64,000 bases of DNA from Sphingobacteriales bacterium (GTDB lineage Bacteria; Bacteroidota; Bacteroidia; Chitinophagales; Chitinophagaceae): the NCBI GenBank assembly GCA_012270485.1, contig JAAXIF010000031.1, forward strand, positions 37,269-101,268, read 5' to 3'. Of this stretch, positions 37,345 through 46,215 are shown in pieces. Position 1 is the first letter of the stretch. The number at the start of each line of letters is the position of its first letter. Below the pieces are notes generated by a model. That model was not told the DNA's origin. It saw only the letters and a program-made list of their open reading frames with translations, and ran no database searches. Position numbers and translations under genes: made by a program.

Positions 37345-37356
37345 AGTTTTGTCTGC

Positions 37357-38259
37357 ATGAGCGCAAGCCTTGTTTATTATCAGGATTGTCCCTTTTGTCA
37401 TCATCAGGATATTCACCCATTGTTGGTGGCCAAAGATTATACGGTCAGTAAAGAGAATTTCGAGATTTGGCACTGTGGACATTGTACCAATCGCTTTACA
37501 CAATCCATCCCTGATCTTCATCATATTGCACCTTATTATCGTGCTGAAGCTTATGTGTCGCATACGGATACCAATAAGGGGCTTATCAATCAATTGTATC
37601 ATTGGGTTCGCTCTTATACGTTGGGAAATAAACGCAGACTGATCAAAAACATCAGCGGATTAAAAGAGGGGAGTTTGTTAGATATTGGTGCAGGTACAGG
37701 CGCTTTTGCACATACCATGGTTGCAGCAGGATGGAAAGTGACTGCCCTGGAACCTGATCCTGTTGCACGCGAAAATGCCGCCAATAAATATGGTTTACAA
37801 CTTCGTTCATCAGATGAGATGTATATTTTGCCTGAGGATTCTTTTGATGTAATCACACTCTGGCATGTACTCGAACATGTACATGATTTGCATGGATATT
37901 TTGAACAATTCAAGCAATTATTGAAGCCACAAGGTAAGCTGGTGATTGCGGTGCCGAATTATACGAGTAAAGATGCAACCATCTATGGTCAACATTGGGC
38001 GGCATGGGATGTACCCAGACATCTATATCATTTTTCTCCCGCAGGTTTACAACAGCTTGCTCATTTAAAAGGATTTAATATCAAGGAAATGCATCCAATG
38101 TGGTTCGATGCTTTTTATGTGTCGATGTTGAGTGAGCAGTACAAAAGAGGAGAGTCCAATCTATTAGCGGCTTTTTGGAATGGACTCAGGTCGAATTTAG
38201 GAGCATTGGGTGATCAGCGGAAGTGTAGTTCAGTGATCTATATCTTGAGCCGAAATTAA
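37357..38259 (+). CDS. class I SAM-dependent methyltransferase with N-terminal zinc-finger motif
   Basis: A 300-residue protein. Residues about 10-50 have two Cys pairs (CPFCHHQD and HCGHCTNRF), a zinc ribbon. The methyltransferase domain follows: LLDIGAGTGAFAHTMVAAGW (about 108-127), EPDPVARENA, VITLWHVLEHVHDL, LLKPQGKLVIAVPN. It belongs to the Methyltransf_23 type found with envelope-sugar or ubiquinone-like methylation. Substrate unknown. It is 12 nt downstream of the HU-like gene and may be in the same transcript. Confidence 0.85.
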   Translation: MSASLVYYQDCPFCHHQDIHPLLVAKDYTVSKENFEIWHCGHCTNRFTQSIPDLHHIAPYYRAEAYVSHTDTNKGLINQLYHWVRSYTLGNKRRLIKNISGLKEGSLLDIGAGTGAFAHTMVAAGWKVTALEPDPVARENAANKYGLQLRSSDEMYILPEDSFDVITLWHVLEHVHDLHGYFEQFKQLLKPQGKLVIAVPNYTSKDATIYGQHWAAWDVPRHLYHFSPAGLQQLAHLKGFNIKEMHPMWFDAFYVSMLSEQYKRGESNLLAAFWNGLRSNLGALGDQRKCSSVIYILSRN

Positions 38260-38272
38260 CCAGCGCATTCAA

Positions 38273-39070
38273 TCAGTTTAATTTGATTTCATACAAAGCA
38301 GGCCATCTTTTCCCCGTGATATAAAAACTATTTGTAGAGGGGTTAAACGCAATACCATTCAATACATCTGTTTCTTCTGTGATGGGCTGACCTGTTTTTT
38401 GTAACAAGCCAGTAAAGTCTAGTCGACCTTCTACCAATCCCGTTTCAGGATTGATCTTTGCGATATAGTCCTTCATATATATGTTCGCATAGATACTGCC
38501 ATTGACAAATTCAAGCTCATTTAGATTAGATAGGTAGCCGTTATTGTCGTATACACCCAGCGTTTTTTCAATTGTAAATGTTTCAGGATTTACAAAATAG
38601 ATATTGCTATCACCGGTACTGATCAGTAATTGTTTACCATTATGTGTAATGCCCCAGCCTTGCATATTCCAATCAAATTCTTTGATCTTTTTGAATGAGG
38701 AAAGATCATAAACAAATACCTTATGTTGTTCCCAGGTTAATTGATAAATTTTGTCATTCAAGATGGTAATACCTTCACCAAAATATTCATCCGGTATATT
38801 AATTTTCTGAGTTGACTTACCTGTCTCGAGATTCATTTTCATCAAACGGCTTTCTCCATACCATCCGGTTCCTTCGTACAGGGTATTATCGAACCAAATT
38901 AACCCTTGAGTAAATGAGGTTATATCATGCGGATAAACCTTTACAATCGTATATCCGATATTTACCGGTGTAGGAATAGCGGCAGTAGTATTATCCGAAG
39001 AAGATTCTTCTTTTGTATCGTTACAAGCCAGCATGAAAACCGGCATCAAAAGCAGGGCGATTTTTTTCAT
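38273..39070 (-). CDS. glutaminyl-peptide cyclotransferase (bacterial QC) lipoprotein
   Basis: A 265-residue protein with a lipoprotein signal (MKKIALLLMPVFMLAC). The mature part matches the five-bladed-propeller glutamine cyclotransferase family: FTQGLIWFDNTLYEGTGWYGESRL, YFGEGITILNDKIYQLTWEQHKVFVYD, GWGITHNGKQLLISTG, LNELEFVNGSIYANIY, DVLNGIAFNPSTNSFYITGKRWP. It forms N-terminal pyroglutamate on exported proteins, a known feature of Bacteroidota envelopes. Complete and probably active. Confidence 0.9.
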   Translation of the reverse strand: MKKIALLLMPVFMLACNDTKEESSSDNTTAAIPTPVNIGYTIVKVYPHDITSFTQGLIWFDNTLYEGTGWYGESRLMKMNLETGKSTQKINIPDEYFGEGITILNDKIYQLTWEQHKVFVYDLSSFKKIKEFDWNMQGWGITHNGKQLLISTGDSNIYFVNPETFTIEKTLGVYDNNGYLSNLNELEFVNGSIYANIYMKDYIAKINPETGLVEGRLDFTGLLQKTGQPITEETDVLNGIAFNPSTNSFYITGKRWPALYEIKLN

Positions 39071-39117
39071 ATTGATAGGTTCACTTCAAAAATAGAATAA
39101 CTAATAATAGCATTCCG

Positions 39118-40257
39118 TTAAAAATCGTTCAAAACAGTAGTGGCTATTTGCTCTGCAATCATCGGTGTTAAAGCGACTCCCATACCATTACAAGCCAATG
39201 CCACATAATAGCCCTGTTCAGTACGTCCTTGATAAGGTTTCTTATCATTGGTGAATCCCATGATACCGCTCCAGGAATCTGCAATCTCAAATGATAGGGA
39301 AGGATGTAAATGTCTTCTCAAGAAATCAATCAATGCATTTTTGATCGTTTCAGAACCATCCATTTCCAGCGTCTGCTCAGCATCAAAATCGATGTTTCTA
39401 GCACCGCCAAGTAATATTCGATCTCCTAAATGTCGCCAGTAATAAAATCCCTCATCAAAATGAAAAGTACCTTTCATGGGGAGATGGGGGATGGGTGTTG
39501 TCAGAATGATCTGTCCTCTTCCTGGTTCAACTATTGGCTTTTTTAATAGACCATCTGTAAACGCATTGGTACAGAAGATAAGTTTTTTAGATCGAATCGA
39601 AATGCCATTCGTACTAGTGATTATTGCCCGATTTTGATCTGCTTCCCAACTGTGTACATGAAAACCATCCAATATATTCACTCCTGATGAGCGAACCAGT
39701 TGAGTTAATGCCTGCACCAGTTTGCCACTATGTAATGCAGCTTCAGAACTATTCTCAACCAATACATCAAAACCTATCAGCCCTAATCCGGACATTTTCT
39801 GTCCTGCATATTTGAAAATGGATCGCTGTCCGGTGATATCTTTCAAAAGTTTATTCAACTGACTCACCCTGTCATCAAATGCATACCAATACCTAGAATC
39901 TTGGTTGATGCATTCATAACCACCACAGTATTCGTAATCAATAGCGCTTTCGGTAAAATGAGATTTGATCTTTTCAATGCCTTGATAACGCAGTTCTACA
40001 ATACGCAGCATTTCATCTGTGCCCATGGTTTCCATATCACTCATCAACTCTGTGGGACTTCCAAAACAAGCGAAACCGGCGTTGCGGGTAGATGCACCTA
40101 ATGGTGTTGTATTGCGTTCTACAATGGTAATCTGTAATTGTGGATTTCTTTTCTTGAGTTCATAAGCCGTCCAAAGACCCATCAGTCCGGCACCAACAAT
40201 AACAATATCCTGAGGGGTGTAAAAAGATTCTTTCTCCCAGATAGACAAGCTAATCAT
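39118..40257 (-). CDS. FAD-dependent amine/amino-acid oxidoreductase (DAO family)
   Basis: About 379 residues from ATG 40257 (MISLSIWEKE); ATG 40272 would add five. The FAD-binding fingerprint IVIVGAGLMGLWTAYELKKRNP and IVERNTTPLGASTRNAGFACFG are typical of DadA/glycine-oxidase-like enzymes. The C-terminus has SWSGIMGFTNDKKPYQGRTEQGYYVALACNGMGVALTP. It probably oxidises an amine or D-amino acid; substrate unknown. Start chosen where the usual short N-terminus of the family begins. Confidence 0.85.
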   Translation of the reverse strand: MISLSIWEKESFYTPQDIVIVGAGLMGLWTAYELKKRNPQLQITIVERNTTPLGASTRNAGFACFGSPTELMSDMETMGTDEMLRIVELRYQGIEKIKSHFTESAIDYEYCGGYECINQDSRYWYAFDDRVSQLNKLLKDITGQRSIFKYAGQKMSGLGLIGFDVLVENSSEAALHSGKLVQALTQLVRSSGVNILDGFHVHSWEADQNRAIITSTNGISIRSKKLIFCTNAFTDGLLKKPIVEPGRGQIILTTPIPHLPMKGTFHFDEGFYYWRHLGDRILLGGARNIDFDAEQTLEMDGSETIKNALIDFLRRHLHPSLSFEIADSWSGIMGFTNDKKPYQGRTEQGYYVALACNGMGVALTPMIAEQIATTVLNDF

Positions 40258-40317
40258 AAATAAAATTACCAAATCTCAGCGTAACCTCCATTGCTCTCCT
40301 TCTGCAGTTATATCTTT

Positions 40318-40350
40318 TACCACAGCGTGACGCAGAGTTTCGCAGAGGGG
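40318..40350. repeat. heptad array, CTCTGCG family
   Basis: Read on the minus strand: TCTGCGA, AACTCTG, CGTCACG, CTGTGGT. It lies flush against the ychF stop codon. One arm only, and a short array; related words lie at 43752-43840. Confidence 0.5.
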
Positions 40351-40351
40351 G

Positions 40352-41455
40352 TTATACGTTGAATCGGAAATGCATTACATCCCCGTCTTTCACGATATAT
40401 TCTTTTCCTTCAATTCTTAATCGACCATTATCACGGCAAGCAGCTTCACTGCCATACTTGATAAAATCATCGTAAGCAATTACTTCTGCCTTGATGAATC
40501 CTTTTTCAAAATCTGTATGGATAACGCTTGCAGCCTGCGGAGCTTTCCAACCTTTGAGGATGGTCCAGGCACGAACCTCTTGAACACCGGCTGTGAAATA
40601 AGTATCGAGGTTCAATAATTTATAAGCGCTGCGAATCAATCTGTTCAAAGCCGGTTCTGTCATTTTATATTCTTCCATGAACATCTGCTTATCTTCTTCA
40701 GATTCCATTTCTGCAATTTGTGCTTCAATATTGTTACACATTACAATCACTTCAGCACCTTCATGTTTTACGGCTTCTTTCAATTGTTCTGAAAACTTAT
40801 TTCCTGTATGCATACTGGCTTCATCCACATTCGCTACATACAATACAGGTTTATCTGTCAATAAGAACAAATCAGCAACCGCCACTTTTTCTTCTTTGGT
40901 TAATCCCAAAGAATAAATACTCTTACCGGTTTCCAAATGTGCTTTACAGCGGGAGAGAATCTCAAATTCTGCCTTTGCTTTAACGTCGGTTCCAACACGT
41001 GCCATCTTCTCAACACGCTGCATTTTCTTCTCAACACTCTCCAGATCTTTCAATTGCAATTCCGTATCAATGATTTCTTTATCACTCACCGGATTAATGG
41101 CTCCTTCTTCACGCAATACGTTTTCATCCTCAAAACAGCGGATCACATGAATGATGGCATCCACTTCACGGATATTCCCTAGGAATTTATTACCCAATCC
41201 TTCGCCCTTGCTGGCGCCTTTAACCAATCCGGCAATATCCACGATCTCCATTTGTGTAGGAACGATCCTGTTCGGAACTACCAATTCAGCCAGTTTTGCC
41301 AAACGCTCATCCGGAACATCTACCAATCCAACATTGGGTTCAATGGTACAGAAACGATAATTACTCGCCTGCGCCTTAGCACTATTACTCACCGCATTAA
41401 AAAGGGTCGATTTTCCCACATTGGGCAATCCCACGATACCTGCTTGTAAAGCCAT
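40352..41455 (-). CDS. ychF: redox-regulated ATPase YchF (Obg-like)
   Basis: A 367-residue P-loop protein. GIVGLPNVGKSTLFNAVSNSAKAQASNYRFCTIEPNVGLVDVPDERL at the N-terminus has the P-loop and the switch region. The NxxE variant NVDE replaces NKxD, the hallmark of YchF's preference for ATP over GTP. The coiled coil (about 130-190) and TGS domain at the C-terminus (WKAPQAASVIHTDFEKGFIKAEVI, DGDVMHFRFNV) are intact. It binds ribosomes and has a role in stress control. A perfect -7 element lies 20 nt upstream. Confidence 0.95.
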   Translation of the reverse strand: MALQAGIVGLPNVGKSTLFNAVSNSAKAQASNYRFCTIEPNVGLVDVPDERLAKLAELVVPNRIVPTQMEIVDIAGLVKGASKGEGLGNKFLGNIREVDAIIHVIRCFEDENVLREEGAINPVSDKEIIDTELQLKDLESVEKKMQRVEKMARVGTDVKAKAEFEILSRCKAHLETGKSIYSLGLTKEEKVAVADLFLLTDKPVLYVANVDEASMHTGNKFSEQLKEAVKHEGAEVIVMCNNIEAQIAEMESEEDKQMFMEEYKMTEPALNRLIRSAYKLLNLDTYFTAGVQEVRAWTILKGWKAPQAASVIHTDFEKGFIKAEVIAYDDFIKYGSEAACRDNGRLRIEGKEYIVKDGDVMHFRFNV

Positions 41456-41474
41456 ACATCTTTTTTTCGAGCCG

Positions 41475-41482
41475 CAAATATA
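41475..41482 (-). promoter_or_regulatory. -7 element of ychF
   Basis: TATATTTG on the minus strand, an exact TAnnTTTG match, 20 nt before the ATG. No clear -33 box at the right distance. Confidence 0.5.
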
Positions 41483-41491
41483 GGCTTTTGT

Positions 41492-41593
41492 GGGTTAGTC
41501 CATAGTTGATGGTCTTTGGTCCATAGTCCATAGTCCATGGCAGAGCCCTATTCTACTACTATGGACTATGGACCATGGACCATCGACTAAACC
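41492..41593. repeat. inverted heptad arrays, AGTCCAT/ACTATGG words
   Basis: Left arm (41492-41540): AGTTGAT, GGTCTTT, GGTCCAT, AGTCCAT, AGTCCAT. Right arm (41558-41593): ACTATGG, ACTATGG, ACCATGG, ACCATCG. The arms are inverted with an 17-nt spacer, between divergent ychF and spmAB. The words are the same family as at 13523-13562, 28 kb away. Confidence 0.88.
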
Positions 41594-41628
41594 CTTTTCT
41601 CCCTATATTCACCCCATAATTCATTCCC

Positions 41629-42861
41629 ATGGCACTCAATATTGTATGGATCGCATTTTTTGTCATTGCATTTGTGATTGCGTTGTACAAATTCATTTTT
41701 TTGAATGATACGGAGATCTTTAAGACACTTGTGGATGGGATGTTTGACAGCGCAAAAAGCTCTGTGGTGGATGTGGCATTTCCTTTGACCGGCGCCATGG
41801 TCTTCTTTTTGGGATTGATGAGTATTGCCGAAAAAGCAGGTGCCATCAATTGGCTGGCACGTATACTCAATCCGTTCATGAAAAGACTGTTTCCGGGTGT
41901 TCCGGAAAAACATCCTGCTATGGGACAAATGGTCATGAATTTTAGTGCGAATATGTTGGGACTTGATAATGCGGCTACTCCTTTTGGTTTAAAAGCAATG
42001 GAAAGTCTGCAGTCTATCAACCCGGAAAAAGAAAAAGCATCCAATGCGCAGATTATGTTTTTGGTGTTGCATACGAGTGGACTTACACTGATTCCGTTAA
42101 CAATCATCTCTTATCGTTTGGCATCGGGGTCGAAAGAATCGGCGAGTGTATTTATTCCATTGGTATTAGCCACCATTTGTACCACATTGGCATCCATTTT
42201 TATTGTCGGGTTCTGGCAGAAACTAAAATGGGATAAAGTGTTGTTTGGCTGGATCGGTGCTTTATTGGGATTGGTTGCGCTGATGTTGTATTGGGTACAA
42301 TCCATGGGACCAGCCGAGAAAGAAATATTCAGTCGAATCACAGGAAATCTATTGTTATTGATAATCGTAGTAGCAATTATACTCGGCGGTGTATGGAAAA
42401 AAGTAAATGTATTCGACGCATTTATTGACGGGGCAAAAGGAGGTTTTGATGTGATCCTTAAAATATTACCTTATCTGGTAGGGATGTTGGTAGCTATTCG
42501 CATTTTCCGTGATAGTGGTGCATTGGGCTATATCGTTGAAGGAATTTCATGGGTACTCATGCAGACAGGAATGAACACGGAGTTTACGCCTGCTTTGCCG
42601 GTGGCTATTATGAAACCTTTTAGTGGCAGTGGTGCCCGTGGACTGATGCTGGATGTAATGCAGGTTTATGGACCTGATTCCTTTGCCGGAAAACTCGCGT
42701 CTACTTTTCAGGGCTCAGCTGATACCACTTTTTATATCATCGCACTTTACTTTGGTAGTGTAGGCATCAAAAAAGTACGCTACGCCATCTGGGCAGGCAT
42801 GCTGGCAGATTTGTTAGGAGTGGTGATGGCGATTGTGATTGGGTATATCTTTTTTAAATAA
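41629..42861 (+). CDS. fused SpmA/SpmB nucleoside-recognition membrane protein
   Basis: A 410-residue protein with about nine membrane helices. Two Gate/nucleoside-recognition domains are in one chain: residues about 1-205 resemble SpmA (LGLDNAATPFGLKAMESL, VLHTSGLTLIPLTIISYR) and residues about 230-410 resemble SpmB (KPFSGSGARGLMLDVMQVYGPDSFAGKLASTFQGSADTTFYIIALYFGSVGIKKVRYA). In Bacillus these are two spore-maturation proteins; this non-sporulating lineage has them fused. Likely a transporter-like membrane protein of unknown substrate. Confidence 0.88.
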   Translation: MALNIVWIAFFVIAFVIALYKFIFLNDTEIFKTLVDGMFDSAKSSVVDVAFPLTGAMVFFLGLMSIAEKAGAINWLARILNPFMKRLFPGVPEKHPAMGQMVMNFSANMLGLDNAATPFGLKAMESLQSINPEKEKASNAQIMFLVLHTSGLTLIPLTIISYRLASGSKESASVFIPLVLATICTTLASIFIVGFWQKLKWDKVLFGWIGALLGLVALMLYWVQSMGPAEKEIFSRITGNLLLLIIVVAIILGGVWKKVNVFDAFIDGAKGGFDVILKILPYLVGMLVAIRIFRDSGALGYIVEGISWVLMQTGMNTEFTPALPVAIMKPFSGSGARGLMLDVMQVYGPDSFAGKLASTFQGSADTTFYIIALYFGSVGIKKVRYAIWAGMLADLLGVVMAIVIGYIFFK

Positions 42862-42867
42862 AAAATA

Positions 42868-43056
42868 GGAAACAAGAAACAAGGAAACAAGACACAAGGA
42901 AGATTCAAGATACAAGGAAGCTACAAGCCATAACTCTTTTCCGCCGGACTTCTATCCGACGCTATTTGAAATTTCGTATTGGCTAATTAAAACATAGATG
43001 TTTAGAACTATCCTTGTGGCTTGTAGCTTGGAGCTTTCTTGTTTCTTATTTCTTGA
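42868..43056. repeat. inverted heptad arrays, AAGAAAC/AAGCTAC words
   Basis: Left arm (42868-42930): AGAAACA, AGGAAACA, AGACACA and relatives, then AAGCTACAAGCC. Right arm (43010-43056): GGCTTGT, AGCTTGG, AGCTTTC, TTGTTTC, TTATTTC, TTGAGCA. They are inverted, with about 80 nt of unrelated sequence between, and link convergent spmAB and the sirtuin gene. The last codons and stop of the sirtuin gene (LKK-stop) lie in the right arm. Confidence 0.82.
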
Positions 43057-43735
43057 GCAATACCTGTTGCAAGGTTTTCACCCCTTCCGATGCTGTTGCT
43101 TTTATCGGTGTTATGAAAGCAGTATCAACAGCCGGTATTTGTTTGTCGATGATGTATTTCGGGATGGATCGATGTACATAATCTAATAATCCGGCAGCAG
43201 GATATACCACTAGCGAGGTGCCAATGACAACAAAAATGTCTGCACTGCGGGTGATCTCAATAGCTTCAGCAATTTTGGGAACAGGTTCTTCAAACCAAAC
43301 AATGAAGGGACGGAGTTGATATCCGTCTTCTGCAGTATCACCCAACTTAATATCATTATGAATGGGATAGATCAAAGATTCATCCTGTTCACTTCTCATT
43401 TTAAAAATCTCGCCATGCAGATGGAGTACTTTGGTGCTGCCACCTCTTTCATGTAAGTCATCAATGTTTTGGGTGATGATATGTACATCAAAATCCCGTT
43501 CTAAATCCGCTAATCCTTTGTGCGCATCATTGGGAAGGGCTTGGGCGATATCTCTGCGTCGTTGGTTGTAAAATTCTAGTACTAGTTCCGGATTCTTTTT
43601 CCACCCACGTGGGGAAGCTACTTCGTATACATCATGTCCTTCCCATAAGCCATCGCTATCGCGAAAGGTTTTGATACCACTTTCTGCACTAATGCCTGCA
43701 CCTGTAAGCACCACCAATTTCAGTTTCTTTCCCAT
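43046..43735 (-). CDS. cobB: Sir2-family NAD-dependent protein deacylase
   Basis: A 229-residue sirtuin. NAD-binding GAGISAESGIKTFRDSDGLW (about residues 11-30), TQNIDDLHERGG, the catalytic His in VLHLHGEIFK, PFIVWFEEPVP and GTSLVVYPAAGL are all present. The zinc-binding four-Cys module that usually follows the catalytic His is missing; in its place is RSEQDESLIYPIHNDIKLGD, a pattern I recall from other Bacteroidota sirtuins. It should still bind NAD. Deacylates lysines in metabolic proteins. Confidence 0.88.
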   Translation of the reverse strand: MGKKLKLVVLTGAGISAESGIKTFRDSDGLWEGHDVYEVASPRGWKKNPELVLEFYNQRRRDIAQALPNDAHKGLADLERDFDVHIITQNIDDLHERGGSTKVLHLHGEIFKMRSEQDESLIYPIHNDIKLGDTAEDGYQLRPFIVWFEEPVPKIAEAIEITRSADIFVVIGTSLVVYPAAGLLDYVHRSIPKYIIDKQIPAVDTAFITPIKATASEGVKTLQQVLLKK

Positions 43736-43751
43736 GCTTCACTGAATTTAT

Positions 43752-43840
43752 CATCTCTGCGATACCTCTGCTTTCTCTCGTTCTTTGCGGTGAAAAAATA
43801 CGGCAGAGAACATGAGGAAAAGAGTTGCGCTGAGGGTTTA
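43752..43840. repeat. inverted heptad-like arrays, CTCTGCG words
   Basis: Left arm units: TCTCTGC, GATACCT, CTGCTTT, CTCTCGT, TCTTTGC. Right arm, inverted: CGCAACT, CTTTTCC, TCATGTT, CTCTGCC. More degenerate than the other loci. It lies between the sirtuin 5' end and the EVE gene 3' end. Confidence 0.55.
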
Positions 43841-44248
43841 TTTTGTTCCGGAGAGTTCCATGATGATTTTCCATTCTTCATCTGTCACCGGTTGTACAGA
43901 TAACCTTCCCAATCGAACCAGCGCCATATTTGCCAAACGTTTATCGCTTTTGATTTGTGCCAGTCCAATCGGTTTCTTTAATTTCTTAGCAGGAGCAAAG
44001 TCAACTGCTGACCAGGTATCGTCATCAATGGTAGGATCGGGGTATGCTTCTTTGACCACTTTAGCGATACCTACGATTTCGAGTCCTTCATTACTGTGGT
44101 ACCAGAAAGCGAGGTCTCCTTTTCTCATGGCGCGTAAATGATTCCTGGCAGCGTAGTTTCTCACGCCATCCCAAAAAGTGCTACCCTCTTTTTCAAATTG
44201 TTCCCAACTGTATTTGAAGGGTTCTGATTTAATAAGCCAGTATGCCAT
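43838..44248 (-). CDS. EVE domain protein
   Basis: A 136-residue protein that is a single EVE (PUA-like) domain: MAYWLIKSEPFKYSWEQFEKEG, WDGVRNYAARNHLRAMRKGDLAFWYHSNEGLEIVGIAKV, WSAVDFAPAKKLKKPIGLAQIK. EVE domains bind modified bases in DNA or RNA; this standalone form is widespread. There is no restriction gene beside it. It follows the LutA-like gene on the same strand after 21 nt. Confidence 0.9.
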   Translation of the reverse strand: MAYWLIKSEPFKYSWEQFEKEGSTFWDGVRNYAARNHLRAMRKGDLAFWYHSNEGLEIVGIAKVVKEAYPDPTIDDDTWSAVDFAPAKKLKKPIGLAQIKSDKRLANMALVRLGRLSVQPVTDEEWKIIMELSGTK

Positions 44249-44269
44249 AGTCCCTTGAATATTTTATGA

Positions 44270-44989
44270 TCAATCAAATGATGCTAATACATCCGCCAAA
44301 TGCAGTACCTGCAAGCCACTTCCTTTATGTTTGATACAACCATCAATATGCATCAAACAACTCATATCTGTACTAATGATATACTCAGCTTCGGTAGCAG
44401 CAGCATTGGTAATTTTCTGATCGCCCATAGCAATGCTAATGGGTTCAAACTTTACGGCAAAGCTGCCACCAAAACCACAACAGGTTTCATTGTCTGCCAT
44501 TTCAATCAGTTCGAGTCCTTTGACCTGACGCAATAATTTTCTCGGCTCTTCTTTGAGTTTGCATTCGCGAAGTGCTGCGCAGCTATCGTGATACGTTACT
44601 TTGCCATTGAATTGAGCACCGAGATCTTCGACTTTTAATACATTGACTAAAAAATCGGATAACTCATAAATTCTTTCCGTCAATTTTTTCACTGTTTGTT
44701 GCTGTGCGGAAGACTCGTATAACTTTTGGTAGTAATTTTTTACAAAACCCACACAACTGGCACTGGGTGCAACAATATAATCTGATCCACTAAAGTCTTG
44801 AATGAATTTATTACAAACATCTTTTGCCTCTCCCCAAAAACCTGCATTAAATGCGGGCTGACCGCAACAGGTTTGATTGGCGTTATAAGTAACTATACAT
44901 CCCGCTTTTTCCAATACTTTCACCATATTGAAAGCTACGGTTGGATACAATTGATCAACAAAGCAGGGCACAAATAACTGAACTTGCAT
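44270..44989 (-). CDS. LutA-like (Fe-S)-binding oxidoreductase subunit (two CCG domains)
   Basis: A 239-residue protein with two cysteine-rich CCG domains: CIVTYNANQTCCGQPAFNAG (about residues 32-51) and DSCAALRECK with NETCCGFGGSFAVKFEPIS (about 165-184), the pattern of LutA/YkgE and of heterodisulfide-reductase-type subunits. LutA works with LutB and LutC in lactate oxidation to pyruvate; those genes are not adjacent here. It starts 3 nt after ribH and lies in the same run of minus-strand genes. Confidence 0.85.
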   Translation of the reverse strand: MQVQLFVPCFVDQLYPTVAFNMVKVLEKAGCIVTYNANQTCCGQPAFNAGFWGEAKDVCNKFIQDFSGSDYIVAPSASCVGFVKNYYQKLYESSAQQQTVKKLTERIYELSDFLVNVLKVEDLGAQFNGKVTYHDSCAALRECKLKEEPRKLLRQVKGLELIEMADNETCCGFGGSFAVKFEPISIAMGDQKITNAAATEAEYIISTDMSCLMHIDGCIKHKGSGLQVLHLADVLASFD

Positions 44990-44992
44990 TTT

Positions 44993-45481
44993 TTACTTTT
45001 GGTTCTTCAATTTACGATTCAGTGATATCATTTTTATAGCAGTGATGGCGGCTTCTTCACCTTTATGGCCATGTACGCCACCTATTCTTTCCATGGCTTG
45101 TGTTTCATTGTCAACGGTTAGTACACCAAATACAACAGGCACATCGAGTGTAAGGTTCAATTGAACAACGCCATCGGTAACAGCTTTACACACATAATCA
45201 AAATGCGGAGTATCGCCTCGAATGATGGTTCCTAATGTAATATAGGCATCCGGTGGTTGTTGGCTATATGCATAATGATTTTTTACAGCGAATGGAATCT
45301 CAAAAGCACCGGGCACAACCAGTGTTTTACAACTGATGCCTTGTTCTTTTAAAATTTTCTTAGCACCTGCTTCCAGTTTATTAATAATATGTGCGTTCCA
45401 CTCGGTTTTAACGATAACAACAAAGGCATCCTTTATAACGGGGATGCCTTTGTTTAATGAAGTATTTCCTTTTGTTGCCAT
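44993..45481 (-). CDS. ribH: 6,7-dimethyl-8-ribityllumazine synthase
   Basis: A 162-residue enzyme of riboflavin synthesis that condenses the ribityl-pyrimidine with dihydroxybutanone phosphate. VKTEWNAHIINKLEAGAKKIL, VPGAFEIPFAVKNHY, LGTIIRGDTPHFDYVCKAV (catalytic His) and FGVLTVDNETQAMERIGG are all family motifs. Its ATG overlaps the stop of the YfgM-like gene (TAATG), so translation is coupled. No FMN riboswitch-like leader is visible because the gene is internal to an operon. Confidence 0.95.
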   Translation of the reverse strand: MATKGNTSLNKGIPVIKDAFVVIVKTEWNAHIINKLEAGAKKILKEQGISCKTLVVPGAFEIPFAVKNHYAYSQQPPDAYITLGTIIRGDTPHFDYVCKAVTDGVVQLNLTLDVPVVFGVLTVDNETQAMERIGGVHGHKGEEAAITAIKMISLNRKLKNQK

Positions 45482-46170
45482 TAGTTAGCTCCCAAGTCGT
45501 TTTTTTCAATGCTTAAACGATAGATATATCTGTCTGCCTGAAAACCTTTATCAGTCTTGGGGAATTTCGTCTGAATCGTTTTGAAGATTTCAAGTGCTTC
45601 AGTTGTTTTTCCTTTTGTTTCTAATAAAAGCGCAGCGCGGAACAGGTATTCAGCAGAATTATTGTCATCTTTTTCGAAAATAGTACCTGCTTTTTTATAA
45701 TAGGTAACAGCATCATCTGTTTTACCTTGTTCTGCATAGGCATCACCCAGTGCACCATAAGCCAATAATTGAACTTGTTGTGCATCTGTTGAGAAATCTT
45801 TCAAATACTTAACAGCATTATTGAAATCGCCCAACTTAAGATAGCTGATACCTGCGTAGTAATGAGCGAGGTTAGCAGCCTTTGTACCACCAAAATTCTT
45901 GATCACATACAAAGCGCCGCGACTTTGTCCATCGCCATTCAGTACCAGATTGGAAGAATCTATTCTGAAATATTCTTCTGCTTTGAAAAGAGCTTCTGCC
46001 GCTTTTTCTTCTTTGGGCTTCACAATAAATTCACTGTATGCATACCAGCCACCAAAGCCAATCACAACAGCGGCAATGCCGCCAATGATGATTTTTTGAT
46101 ATTGTTGCCAAAATCCTTGTGCTTTCGCTAGTGCTTGATTGTCTTGCATCACTTCATGCTTATCACTCAT
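45481..46170 (-). CDS. YfgM-like membrane-anchored TPR protein
   Basis: A 229-residue protein. One N-terminal membrane helix (about residues 26-46, IIIGGIAAVVIGFGGWYAYSEF) anchors a periplasmic or cytoplasmic TPR region (AHYYAGISYLKLGDFNNAVKYLKDF, AYGALGDAYAEQGKTDDAVTYYKKAG, AALLLETKGKTTEALEIFKTI). This layout is that of the YfgM/ancillary SecYEG-translocon family and of Bacteroidota homologues. Overlaps ribH by one base. Confidence 0.85.
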   Translation of the reverse strand: MSDKHEVMQDNQALAKAQGFWQQYQKIIIGGIAAVVIGFGGWYAYSEFIVKPKEEKAAEALFKAEEYFRIDSSNLVLNGDGQSRGALYVIKNFGGTKAANLAHYYAGISYLKLGDFNNAVKYLKDFSTDAQQVQLLAYGALGDAYAEQGKTDDAVTYYKKAGTIFEKDDNNSAEYLFRAALLLETKGKTTEALEIFKTIQTKFPKTDKGFQADRYIYRLSIEKNDLGAN

Positions 46171-46215
46171 GTTAGTTAGTTGTTCGTTTTTGAATGGGAT
46201 ATATTTCTAAAAAAA

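Noticed and set aside
45400-45520. FMN riboswitch before ribH
   Set aside because: ribH overlaps the upstream gene by one base and there is no leader to hold a riboswitch.
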